A program made the position numbers and the translations under genes. The notes below the pieces were generated by a model. The model was not told where the DNA came from. It ran no database searches and saw only the letters and a program-made list of their open reading frames with translations. Below are positions 53,758 to 61,711 of a stretch of 64,000 nt of DNA, piece after piece. Source of the stretch: Mycobacterium asiaticum (GTDB taxonomy: Bacteria; Actinomycetota; Actinomycetes; Mycobacteriales; Mycobacteriaceae); NCBI RefSeq assembly GCF_001673365.1, contig NZ_LZLS01000023.1, forward strand, positions 62,001 through 126,000. Direction: 5' to 3'. How positions within the stretch are numbered: the first letter of the stretch is position 1; the number at the start of each line of letters is the position of its first letter.

Positions 53758-53882
53758 AAGTCCCACCATCCCCGGGCGAAGGACATGTACAGCTGGATCG
53801 AGAACATGGCCAGCAGGTAGCCGTAGATGAACACCTGAAAGACGATCAGCGCCCGCTTGCGTTTGCGCTCTTGCTCATTCAT
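53754..53882 (-). CDS. 42-aa membrane peptide
   Basis: A short frame from ATG 53882 to 53754 encodes a basic N-terminus (NEQERKRKR), one hydrophobic helix (ALIVFQVFIYGYLLAMFSIQ) and an end with FARGWWDL. It sits between the second NorQ-like gene (18 bp upstream) and paralogue A (4-bp overlap), so it fits an operon member. It may be a small subunit of the membrane complex. Confidence 0.7.
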   Translation of the reverse strand: MNEQERKRKRALIVFQVFIYGYLLAMFSIQLYMSFARGWWDL

Positions 53883-53900
53883 GGTCGGTGTCCCTTCTGT

Positions 53901-54674
53901 CTATTGCAGGCTCGCTGCCGCGACTTCACGCAGGCCGTCGGTGATAGCGCCGTCATTGCTCAGCGGTGCCAGAATGCACGCCTCGGCCGCTTCCAGTGCG
54001 GATGCGCCCGCGGCGATGAACTTCGCCGCGGTCACCAGTACCCTCGTCGACGGCGGCTCGAAGTGAAATACGTCGTCGGCGTGGCGGATTGCCGTGGCGC
54101 AGTGGACAAGTTGCTGTGCGGCCGAAAGGTCGACACCGGATTCGGCGACGATGACCTCGGCCTCTTGAGCGGGCGGGAGGTAGGTCATTGCAAGCGTGGC
54201 GAATCGCTGCCGAAACGACGGCTTGAGTTCCTTCAGCGAGCTGCGGTAGGCGGGGTTGTAGGAGCAGACCAGCATGAAGGAGTCTGGCGCCTTGACGACT
54301 TCGCCGGCCCGGTCCAGATACAGCGCACGACGGTGGTCGGTCAGCGAGTGCAGGATCGCCAGCGAGTCGTGACGGGCCTCGACGACCTCGTCGAGATAGC
54401 AGATGGCTCCGGTCTTTACGGCTCGAGTGAGTGGCCCGTCTGTCCACACCACGTCGCCGCCGGTCACCATGAAACGACCTACCAGGTCCGAACTCGTCAG
54501 ATCGTCGTGGCAGCTGATGGTGACGACGTCCCGTCCCAGCAGTGCGCCCATGTGTTCGATGAACCGAGTCTTGCCGCAACCCGTTGGGCCGGTGAGCATT
54601 ACCGGTATGAGCCGGTGGTAAGCCTGCTCGAACAACCGGACCTCGTTGCCGTTGGCGATGTAGACCTCAGTCAT
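53901..54674 (-). CDS. NorQ/CbbQ-type AAA+ ATPase, second copy
   Basis: The 257-aa product has Walker A GPTGCGKTRFIEHM near residue 29 and Walker B ICYLDEVVEAR near residue 90. It shares GRDV..S.HDDLTSSDLVGRF and NPAYRSSLKEL with the first NorQ-like protein, so they are paralogues. ATG 54674 overlaps the stop of the second NorD-like gene (ATGA). Confidence 0.93.
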   Translation of the reverse strand: MTEVYIANGNEVRLFEQAYHRLIPVMLTGPTGCGKTRFIEHMGALLGRDVVTISCHDDLTSSDLVGRFMVTGGDVVWTDGPLTRAVKTGAICYLDEVVEARHDSLAILHSLTDHRRALYLDRAGEVVKAPDSFMLVCSYNPAYRSSLKELKPSFRQRFATLAMTYLPPAQEAEVIVAESGVDLSAAQQLVHCATAIRHADDVFHFEPPSTRVLVTAAKFIAAGASALEAAEACILAPLSNDGAITDGLREVAAASLQ

Positions 54675-56182
54675 GCGGCGACCAACTCTCGGTGCACGTG
54701 GGCCAGCACGCGCGGCAACTCCTCGACGCGCCGAATGCGTTGTGAGCGAAGCGGTCCGAACACTTCCGGCAGCGGATCCACCCGGGTGGGGCCGACGCCG
54801 ATGTAATACACCGACACGCCCGCGCCATTGGCTTCCTCGATCGCGTGGGCGACGTCGGCCCAGGCGTAACGGCCCTCGTAGCCCTCGTCGGACATCAGCC
54901 CGTCGCCGATCACGATCATCAACCGCCGCTCTGCCGGTTGTGATAGCAGCCTGCTGGTCAAATGACGAATCGGCGCGCCAAGCCTGGTGTAACCACCGGT
55001 GGTGAGGCCGAGACCGCTCGGTGCGACAAAGCGACGGTCCCGAAAGTCCTTCAGGCACCGCACTTCCACGAAGTGGCGGGTGTTGCCGGTGAACACGAAG
55101 ATGCCGTGGCGTTCCTGCGCGAGGGTCATCGCCCGCGACAGCGCATCGGCGCATCCCAGTTCGAGGCGGAAGATCCGCCCGCCGTGCACGCCCAGTGACG
55201 AACTGCCGTCAAGGAGCAGTGCCGTCGCGACATCACGGCTGCTGGGCAGAAGTTCACGAAAGATTCGGGGCGGGGGCGCGGCACCCGTCATCGTGTCGAT
55301 GTAGTGACGGACGTACTGGTCGACGTCGAGATCGGATCCGTCTTCGAGACGGTTCGTCATTGCCCGGTGGGTATGTTCTTCGAACCACTTGCGTAGATCG
55401 GCCGACGTTGACGATGGCCGGCTACCGTGACCACGGCACGTACGTTCCACAACCGCAACATGATCCGGCAGAAAGTCGTTGTTCCACGCGTTCCACTCCG
55501 GGTAGGGGATGCCTTGCCGACGGTCCGGACTGATGTCGAGGTCGTTGTCGTCCGGCCTGCTCGGCGGCGGCAGGTTCGGATTACGTACGCCGCCGTCCCC
55601 GCCGACCGGTACCGAGTAGGGCCGGGGCCGCCGGCGTTGGGTAGTGGTCCACGGCATTCGGCCGAATCGCCTTGCCACCGTGGCTAATCCGCGTTGGGCC
55701 GGATTGTCGCCAGGCAGCACGCCCAGTAGCGGATAGTGGGGTAGCGGCCGGTCGGTGCGCGCCAACTCGATGGCGCTGTCGAGCATCGCGGTCGCATCGG
55801 CGTTGGCGTCGCCGGGTTCCAAATCGGGCAACACGCGCCGCATCTCGATCAGTAGCCCGGGCCACCGCTCAGCGATCCAGCCGAGGGCCACGCCTGCCTC
55901 GACGAGACTGAGCGCGCGCAGCTCGCGCGCCGACATTTCGGCTAACCGGTAGCCGGCAAGACGTTCTTTGGAGGGTGCGCACTGCAGCGCCAGCCCACAC
56001 GTCAAGGTCCGTCGCGTCCAGTCGCGGGCGCCAGGATAGGGAACGTGCACCACGCGCAGCGCCGCGTTTAAGCCGAAAGCCCTCTTGGCGCCGGTGATCA
56101 ACCGGGCGTCCTCGCGGCGCCGGTCACTGAACGCCACTGCGGTCAGCGCGCAGCTGCGTTCGATCGACTGCGGGTTGTCCAC
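54671..56182 (-). CDS. NorD-like VWA-domain protein, second copy
   Basis: The 503-aa product has an N-terminal helical part, a Pro/Arg-rich middle (residues about 185-225) and a C-terminal VWA domain with MIDAS D-G-S-S-S in LLLDGSSSLGV near residue 325, GGYTRLGAPI and VIGDGLMSDEGYEGRYAWAD. GTG 56182 starts three bases after the stop of the 32-aa peptide gene. Partner of the NorQ-like ATPase downstream. Confidence 0.9.
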   Translation of the reverse strand: MDNPQSIERSCALTAVAFSDRRREDARLITGAKRAFGLNAALRVVHVPYPGARDWTRRTLTCGLALQCAPSKERLAGYRLAEMSARELRALSLVEAGVALGWIAERWPGLLIEMRRVLPDLEPGDANADATAMLDSAIELARTDRPLPHYPLLGVLPGDNPAQRGLATVARRFGRMPWTTTQRRRPRPYSVPVGGDGGVRNPNLPPPSRPDDNDLDISPDRRQGIPYPEWNAWNNDFLPDHVAVVERTCRGHGSRPSSTSADLRKWFEEHTHRAMTNRLEDGSDLDVDQYVRHYIDTMTGAAPPPRIFRELLPSSRDVATALLLDGSSSLGVHGGRIFRLELGCADALSRAMTLAQERHGIFVFTGNTRHFVEVRCLKDFRDRRFVAPSGLGLTTGGYTRLGAPIRHLTSRLLSQPAERRLMIVIGDGLMSDEGYEGRYAWADVAHAIEEANGAGVSVYYIGVGPTRVDPLPEVFGPLRSQRIRRVEELPRVLAHVHRELVAA

Positions 56183-56185
56183 TAG

Positions 56186-56284
56186 TCAGAACGTGCCGAT
56201 GTTGGAGAACATCCAGTACCAGAACCAGATGATCAGGCCGGTGCCGCCCCACGCGGCTACGTACCGCAATAGTTCCCACCACAT
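56186..56284 (-). CDS. 32-aa Trp-rich membrane peptide
   Basis: A 33-codon frame starts at ATG 56284 behind a strong AGGAGG (seven bases away) and encodes WWELLRYVAAWGGTGLIIW then FWYWMFSNIGTF. It has six Trp and one hydrophobic helix. It is 12 bp after paralogue B and three bases before the NorD-like gene. The very good ribosome-binding site and tight spacing support a real gene. Confidence 0.7.
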   Translation of the reverse strand: MWWELLRYVAAWGGTGLIIWFWYWMFSNIGTF

Positions 56285-56296
56285 GTCAGGACCTCC

Positions 56297-57010
56297 TCAG
56301 TCCGTGAAAATCTCGCGATTGACGGTGTGCAAGTAGGGGATTGCGAGGAATGGGGTGATGTAGAAGATGTCGTAAAGCCACCAGCCGACGACCGGAAGCA
56401 CCACCCCGGCGAAACGCACGTCGGCGTACATCGTCATGTTGAACACGTAGCCGATCCAGATCACCACACCCATCCAGCAGGTGACCACCATCCATTGGTG
56501 ACCCCAGCGTTTCATCTGGAGAAAACCGATGCCGGCTGCGATCCGCATGGTGAACACGGTGAGGATCAGCCCGACCTCCCAACCTTTTTCGCCCGGGCCC
56601 GCAGCGCCGCCCACCCACAACTCGTTGTAGTGCCAGAAGTACCCGGCGTCGAACATGTTGCCCCAGCCAGTGAGCAACACCCGGCCCAGCAGGGTGTGGT
56701 TTCCCACGAGATCCAGCGCCCAGCCCACTGTGTTGATGGCCGCATCGATGATCACGAGATAGCCGAGCAGGGTGATGATGACCGGTCGAACTGACAGCCC
56801 TTGCCGCCCCGCCTGGCGCTGCAGCCAGACTCCGCGCAGGAACAGCGGCAGCCCGAAAACACCAAGGGCCGCAGTGCCGATCAACAGGCTGCCGGAGATC
56901 AACCACCGGTCTGCCCGGCGCTGTGCGACCCGCGACTGTTCGAAGTGCTCGTCGGAAGCGAGCCCGGTACCGACATCGCCGCCCCGACGCAATTTCACGG
57001 GCAGATTCAA
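56297..57010 (-). CDS. Multi-pass membrane protein, paralogue B
   Basis: The 237-aa product is a paralogue of the 53059 protein with the same membrane segments and conserved blocks ([43 protein letters not shown]). TTG 57010 is preceded by GGGAGG and gives an MNLP start as in paralogue A. It is the first gene of the minus-strand operon; a palindrome lies 67 bp upstream at the end of the TetR gene. Confidence 0.85.
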   Translation of the reverse strand: MNLPVKLRRGGDVGTGLASDEHFEQSRVAQRRADRWLISGSLLIGTAALGVFGLPLFLRGVWLQRQAGRQGLSVRPVIITLLGYLVIIDAAINTVGWALDLVGNHTLLGRVLLTGWGNMFDAGYFWHYNELWVGGAAGPGEKGWEVGLILTVFTMRIAAGIGFLQMKRWGHQWMVVTCWMGVVIWIGYVFNMTMYADVRFAGVVLPVVGWWLYDIFYITPFLAIPYLHTVNREIFTD

Positions 57011-57076
57011 GGTTCCTCCCACAGCGCAGCTCGGCCTGTGGCGGCCGCGTCGCCCAATGAGCTTGGCACGGTTTGC

Positions 57077-57088
57077 TGACTTAAGTCA
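57077..57088. promoter_or_regulatory. TGACT-TA-AGTCA palindrome upstream of the membrane operon
   Basis: A perfect 12-bp palindrome overlaps the TetR stop codon and lies 67 bp before the start of paralogue B. A further half-site TGACTTA follows at 57090. The same half-site is found at 57745-57758, on the other side of the TetR gene. Confidence 0.65.
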
Positions 57089-57736
57089 ATGACTTATGGC
57101 TGGTGGGACCAAGCTCCGCAGTGTTCTTTTCACGTAGTCGCCGACCATCTCGTCGCGTATCGGCCAACCGGTAGTGGTGGTCAGCAGTGCATACAAGCCC
57201 AGTAGGAAGAACACTGCGCTGTTGATGGGATTGACGTCGGGGTCCACCTGGCCACGTCGCTGCGCATCCTCGATCTCTCGCGCCACCGCGACGATGATCG
57301 GATGGTCCCGCCCGACTTCGGCCGGTGGGCGCGTCTGCGAAAAGTGCAGCGCGAGAAAGTTCTTGAAAAGCATCACGCCAAGCCGGCGTTCCAGCGCCAC
57401 CACCAGGCGGACCGACTCGTGTAGTGCCGCGGCCAGATCGTGCTCGGATTCGGCAAAGCGGGTGAACTGGTTGGCGATGCGTTGCTCCTCGCGCTGTTCG
57501 AGTTCCAACAGCACGTGTTCCTTGGTGGGGAAGTGAAAGTAGAAGGTGCCGTGGGCGACTCCGGCCGCCGCGACGATCGCCCCGACGTCCGCGTCGGCCA
57601 TGCCCGAGCGCTTGAATTCCGCTACCGCGGCACCCAGTAACCGCTCCCTGGTCTGCAGGCGCTTGGACTCCCGTGCCGACAATCCCTTGACCGTTGACAT
57701 GTTCGGTACCTGCCCCTTCGGTGCGCGGAGTCCCAT
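57086..57736 (-). CDS. TetR-family regulator of the membrane operon (inferred)
   Basis: The 216-aa product has the TetR HTH near residues 50-72 (IVAAAGVAHGTFYFHF). ATG 57700, twelve codons in, is an alternative start. It is upstream of the minus-strand operon on the same strand and divergent from an LLM gene. Matching palindromes on both sides of it suggest that it controls itself and the operon. Confidence 0.92.
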   Translation of the reverse strand: MGLRAPKGQVPNMSTVKGLSARESKRLQTRERLLGAAVAEFKRSGMADADVGAIVAAAGVAHGTFYFHFPTKEHVLLELEQREEQRIANQFTRFAESEHDLAAALHESVRLVVALERRLGVMLFKNFLALHFSQTRPPAEVGRDHPIIVAVAREIEDAQRRGQVDPDVNPINSAVFFLLGLYALLTTTTGWPIRDEMVGDYVKRTLRSLVPPAISH

Positions 57737-57744
57737 GCTAACCG

Positions 57745-57758
57745 CTGACTGCAGTCAG
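57745..57758. promoter_or_regulatory. CTGACT-GC-AGTCAG palindrome upstream of TetR
   Basis: A perfect 14-bp palindrome lies eight bases upstream of the TetR start at 57736 and 59 bp before the divergent LLM gene. It has the same TGACT half-sites and N2 spacer as 57077-57088. Confidence 0.7.
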
Positions 57759-57816
57759 TAGTAGGGGTCGTGTGAGAAGGGAGGCGTCCTGTCGTATTTT
57801 CGAAGCCGTAGGCTCG

Positions 57817-58758
57817 ATGGCTATGACGGTGCGTCCCAAACTCTCGTTGTATCTGCGTAGTTTCAGCGACAAGCCCACCCAGGACTGGGGCGCGACGCTT
57901 GACGCGGCTCGCGCGATGGACGAGGCCGGTATCGACCGGGTGGTGGTTTCCGACCACGTTGTGTTCGGCGAGAACCTCGAGGCCTATGCAGACCCGGCAG
58001 CCGGGGGCACCGCGGGTGGCCGACAACCGACCGGCCCGGACGGCGATTGGCTGGAGCCGCTGATTTTATTGACCGCTATCGCGGCGAATACCACCCGAAT
58101 CCGGCTTGGCACCGGGGTGCTACTGGCCGCCCTGAGACGTCCGGCCGTGCTCGCCAAGCAGTTGGCCACCATGGACGTGCTGTCCGACGGACGTGTCGAC
58201 CTTGGCGTCGGAATAGGCTGGCAGCGAGAGGAATACGATGCCGTCGGGCTGCGATTCGAGCGCCGTGGACGCCTGTTGGACCACACCCTCGAGGTCTGTC
58301 AGGCCTTGTGGACACAGCAGCGGGCCGCCTACCGCTCGCCGGAACTGACGTTCGACGGCATTCATCAGATGCCGAAACCGGTGCAACCCGGCGGCGTACC
58401 CATCTGGGTCAGCGGCACCGTCAACCCGGCGGTCGCCCGACGGCTGAGTCGGTTCGGAAACCGTTGGATCCCTTGGGGTCCGGCGATTCGAGACCTCAAG
58501 GCAGCGATCCCCGCCATGAAGCGAGCGATCACGGAGTCCGGCGGCGACCCCGGGACATTGCGGGTGCAGGGGTCAGCGGCGCTGGTCAAGGGCTCCGACG
58601 GAGCAATCGATGTGCGTGCCTCGGTCGCAGCTGTGCCGCAGATCGTGGCGGACGGAGCCGACGACATTCGCTTCGCCGGATCACTGCCTGCAGACCCGGC
58701 GGCGGCCCGAGAGTTGTTGGCGGACTTGGTCGCTGCCTTTCGCAGTATTACTGACTGA
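57817..58758 (+). CDS. LLM-class F420-dependent oxidoreductase
   Basis: The 313-aa product has the luciferase-like pattern: DRVVVSDHVVFGENL, LGTGVLLAALRRPAVLAKQLATMD and GVGIGWQREEYDAVGL. ATG 57817 is used; ATG 57823 two codons on is possible. It is divergent from the TetR gene with an operator candidate between them, so it may be co-regulated with the membrane operon. Confidence 0.88.
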   Translation: MAMTVRPKLSLYLRSFSDKPTQDWGATLDAARAMDEAGIDRVVVSDHVVFGENLEAYADPAAGGTAGGRQPTGPDGDWLEPLILLTAIAANTTRIRLGTGVLLAALRRPAVLAKQLATMDVLSDGRVDLGVGIGWQREEYDAVGLRFERRGRLLDHTLEVCQALWTQQRAAYRSPELTFDGIHQMPKPVQPGGVPIWVSGTVNPAVARRLSRFGNRWIPWGPAIRDLKAAIPAMKRAITESGGDPGTLRVQGSAALVKGSDGAIDVRASVAAVPQIVADGADDIRFAGSLPADPAAARELLADLVAAFRSITD

Positions 58759-58785
58759 GCAGGACGCGCGTGGTGCCGCCAGCGC

Positions 58786-59361
58786 TCAATAGGCGGCAAC
58801 GAGCTTGCTGTACTGCGGGCAGTACGCGCGTACCGAGATGGCGACGAAGTTATCGGCTTGCGCGCTGAAATCGGGGCTGTCCGAACGGAATTGCGCTGTG
58901 ATCTGTTGCACCGTCTGGCCTGCCACCAGGTTCTGGCACACCGTCTTACCGTTGTGGACCGCGACAGTTGGATTGGAGAACTCGATGCCCTTCTCGTTGA
59001 GAGCGGCGAGATACCGGCTGTCCTGATCGGCGGTTGACGTGATGGTCGTGGTGGTCGCTGATGCGGATGCGGTCGCCTTCGCGGTGGTCGCCGTCGGCTC
59101 GGCCGCCGTGTCAGCGGGCTTGTTCTTGCTGAGCATCCACCCCGCGACCACGATCACCATGGCCACCGCCAGACAGATCAGCAGCAGCGCGCCGGCCCTG
59201 GTCCAGGCGGTAGCCCAAGACTGGTCGCTTTCAGCCGATTCGGGAGGCGCGTGCTGACTGCCGCCGAGGTTGCCGCCACCATTTACCGGGTTGTCGCGGA
59301 CGTCGGGCACCTCGCTGCCGCGCGACCACGCCAGATTTGCCGAGTCCTCGGGGTCGGACAT
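58786..59361 (-). CDS. Membrane-anchored DUF732-like protein
   Basis: The 191-aa product has a polar N-terminus of about 50 residues, one membrane helix (GALLLICLAVAMVIVVAGWM), a Thr/Ala-rich linker and a C-terminal domain with paired Cys (TVCQNLVAGQTV, AYCPQY), as in the exported mycobacterial DUF732 family. The C-terminal domain should be outside the membrane. Function unknown. Confidence 0.82.
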   Translation of the reverse strand: MSDPEDSANLAWSRGSEVPDVRDNPVNGGGNLGGSQHAPPESAESDQSWATAWTRAGALLLICLAVAMVIVVAGWMLSKNKPADTAAEPTATTAKATASASATTTTITSTADQDSRYLAALNEKGIEFSNPTVAVHNGKTVCQNLVAGQTVQQITAQFRSDSPDFSAQADNFVAISVRAYCPQYSKLVAAY

Positions 59362-59389
59362 GGCGTCATCCTAGTCTGCCGAGGACGGG

Positions 59390-61159
59390 CTAAGTCAGGT
59401 GACGGTTGCGCCACCGGGATAGGCGACCGCTCGGTGACTGGATCGCCGCCATAACCGAACTCATCGACGATGCGACCGACTTCGTGTGTTCGGCAGGTGC
59501 GGAGCCGGGGACAGGAGGCGCGTCGCCTTCCCACCAGCTCGGTTGCAACAGTGCCGACGTCACCGGAATGGCCTTGTCGACGCTGTTGCTTCCCCATCGG
59601 CACGCGCGGTCAATGGCGCCGGCCGACGGCGCCAGGTTGATCGGCGACAGCGTGGGCCCAAACCGGACCAGGTGGTCGGCATAGGGCAGATTTCGCAGCA
59701 TCTGCAGCTGGATGGCCTGCAGGATCGGAGCCAACCACAGGTGTCGCGAATCCCATTGCGGATGGAAACAATCGAAGGCCAGATAGCACGCGTTGCGGGT
59801 GCCCAGCTTGCCGTCCCGGATGCGTTTCCACGCCAGTTCGACGGGTACGTTGCTCGCCGCGCCGCCGTCGACCAGCGCTGCAACCTCCCGCTCGGCGAAC
59901 AGGTCGTCCAACAACGGCAGCATTCGGGGATCGCTCGTCTCATGGTGCAACACACCGGGAATGGCCGACGAGAACGAGGCCGCGTCCAGGACGTCGAAGT
60001 CGAGTGCCGGGTTGTCCCCGCAGACGACGATCGGCTTGACCACCCGGAGGTCGATGAACGCGGATACCTGCCACATCCGGGCTGCCACCAGTGGCCCAAT
60101 CCCTATGCGGCGGAACGGAACCGAACGTCCTTGTAGGGCGGCCAGCTCGGGGCGGCGGAACCTGGACGGCAGCGCGGCATAAGGCTGTCGGCGCACGCCG
60201 GCGACCACCACGTCGAAGGGAATCGCCAAATCGGACATGCGCATCCGTTGACCGTCCGCGCGGCTGAGCAGCGCGTGGGCAAACTGGTCGAAGCGCAGAG
60301 CAAACAAGCCGGCCATGCCGTGCCGGCGACGCACCCGCTCGGGGCCCAGGATGGCGCGGTAGGACACCGTCTTAGCCCAGGCCACGTACTCCTCGATCGG
60401 TACCGGCGATTCGCGTGCCACCAGGCTGCCCAAGATCGACCCGAACGACGAGCCGATCATGTAGTCCGGCACATGACCGGCTTCTAACAGCCGCTGCATG
60501 CCACCGATGTAGACGAAGCCCGCACCGCCGCCACCGCCGAGCACGGTGACCAGCTTCTTGTATCCGACTTCGGCGTCGAGTTCGGCCGCGGAGAAGTCGT
60601 TGCGGTGCCGGTCGATAAGCACCTGCCGCTGGTCGTTCTGGTCATCGCTCAACTGGTCCAGTAGTTCGCGGGCCGCCCGCAACGCGCTGACTGGGTCCTT
60701 TTCCTCACGCAAAGGCCCGTACAAGGCGTCAACCACCCTGGAGCGCCACGGCCCGATTTCGGCCCCCACCGAGATGTCGCCGCGGCCGCGGCTGCCGCCT
60801 GGACCGGCGGCGCCGGGTTCGAAGTCGGCGAGCCTGGCGAAGTTGAGGATGTAACGGAGTTTGCGCAGCTCTTCGCTGTTCAATACGGCGTCGTTGGCCA
60901 GGTGGTTGCGGACCAACCGGCTTTCCATCTTCTGCAGCAGCAGGGCCGGATCCGCAGACGGCAACTCGACTGTGTCCAGGGCCGCGTCGGTGGCTTTGGT
61001 CTCGTCGTCTTCGTGGTCTTCGAGTCCTGGCACCAGGTCGAACGTCGGGGCGGTGCGGGCGCGCCGAGGAAGCCTTGGAGAGGGCCAGGGAGAAAGACTG
61101 GGTGGCGTCCAGCGGCCGCGCACCGCCGATGTCCAGTCCGAAGCGAACGGGAGGTCCAT
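59390..61159 (-). CDS. Patatin-like phospholipase
   Basis: The 589-aa product has an N-terminal extension of about 200 residues and a patatin domain with the oxyanion loop GGGGGAGFVY near residue 208, nucleophile Ser238 in GSSFG and Asp431 in VDGGAASN. It should hydrolyse acyl esters of phospholipids or other lipids. A 7-bp inverted repeat, CCATGAG-N10-CTCATGG (61156-61179), covers the start codon. No signal peptide is seen, so it is probably cytosolic or membrane-bound. Confidence 0.92.
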   Translation of the reverse strand: MDLPFASDWTSAVRGRWTPPSLSPWPSPRLPRRARTAPTFDLVPGLEDHEDDETKATDAALDTVELPSADPALLLQKMESRLVRNHLANDAVLNSEELRKLRYILNFARLADFEPGAAGPGGSRGRGDISVGAEIGPWRSRVVDALYGPLREEKDPVSALRAARELLDQLSDDQNDQRQVLIDRHRNDFSAAELDAEVGYKKLVTVLGGGGGAGFVYIGGMQRLLEAGHVPDYMIGSSFGSILGSLVARESPVPIEEYVAWAKTVSYRAILGPERVRRRHGMAGLFALRFDQFAHALLSRADGQRMRMSDLAIPFDVVVAGVRRQPYAALPSRFRRPELAALQGRSVPFRRIGIGPLVAARMWQVSAFIDLRVVKPIVVCGDNPALDFDVLDAASFSSAIPGVLHHETSDPRMLPLLDDLFAEREVAALVDGGAASNVPVELAWKRIRDGKLGTRNACYLAFDCFHPQWDSRHLWLAPILQAIQLQMLRNLPYADHLVRFGPTLSPINLAPSAGAIDRACRWGSNSVDKAIPVTSALLQPSWWEGDAPPVPGSAPAEHTKSVASSMSSVMAAIQSPSGRLSRWRNRHLT

Positions 61160-61247
61160 GAGGATTTACCCTCTCATGGCCCAATCGGGCGTTCGGCAAC
61201 CCAGTGGGATGCTTCTGCCCGAACGCGACGAAGATTAGGCTGCGGCC

Positions 61248-61643
61248 ATGTCAATCGACCGTGCCGCGCTCGTCGCGGGCAGCATCCGGCTCGCCTCAGG
61301 TATCTCCTTCCTCGTCGACCCCCTCCAGGCGAACAAACTCTGGGGCGATCCGGACGACCAAACGGCGACGGCGCAGCTGCTGTTGCGCTCGATGGGTTAC
61401 CGCGACGCGCTGATCGGCGGCTTGCTCAGCGCGGCGGCGTTGCGCGGCAACAACACTCGCGGCTGGTTCCTGGCTTCCGCTGGCGCCGACGCGGCCGACC
61501 TGCTAGGCGGGTTGAGTGTGCACGGCGAACTCAAGCGGTCCCAGCGGCTTATCGGGCTCGGTGGGGCGATGCTCGGGATCGGCGTTGGGCTGTGGGGTGC
61601 GGCGCGCCCGACGAAACGTCCGCTCGCGGCTCAGGCCGCTTAG
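61248..61643 (+). CDS. Small membrane protein, DUF4267-like
   Basis: The 131-aa product has three or four weakly hydrophobic helices (LIGGLLSAAALRG, LIGLGGAMLGIGVGLWGAA) and the pattern RLASGISFLVDP ... MGYRDALIGG seen in DUF4267-type proteins. Function unknown. It converges on the PPOX gene; the 12-bp tandem repeat follows its stop. Confidence 0.72.
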   Translation: MSIDRAALVAGSIRLASGISFLVDPLQANKLWGDPDDQTATAQLLLRSMGYRDALIGGLLSAAALRGNNTRGWFLASAGADAADLLGGLSVHGELKRSQRLIGLGGAMLGIGVGLWGAARPTKRPLAAQAA

Positions 61644-61652
61644 CCCGACTAT

Positions 61653-61711
61653 GGCCCCTTTTAAGACCCCTTTTAAGACCTCTTTTAAGACCCCTTTTAA
61701 GACCAGGGGCC
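61653..61711. repeat. Four 12-bp repeats CCCCTTTTAAGA between convergent genes
   Basis: Units at 61655, 61667, 61679 and 61691 (one C-to-T change in the third) are followed by CC, and the whole is flanked by GGCCCCT (61653-61659) and AGGGGCC (61705-61711). The repeat runs into the last codons of the PPOX gene, whose stop TAA (61697-61699) is part of a TTTTAA. Its regular AT-rich core stands out here; it may act as a terminator or protein-binding array. Confidence 0.85.

Noticed and set aside
49143..56182. Nitric oxide reductase locus
   Set aside because: NorQ and NorD-like proteins are present twice, but no NorB/NorC-like subunit with heme-copper oxidase His motifs is found.
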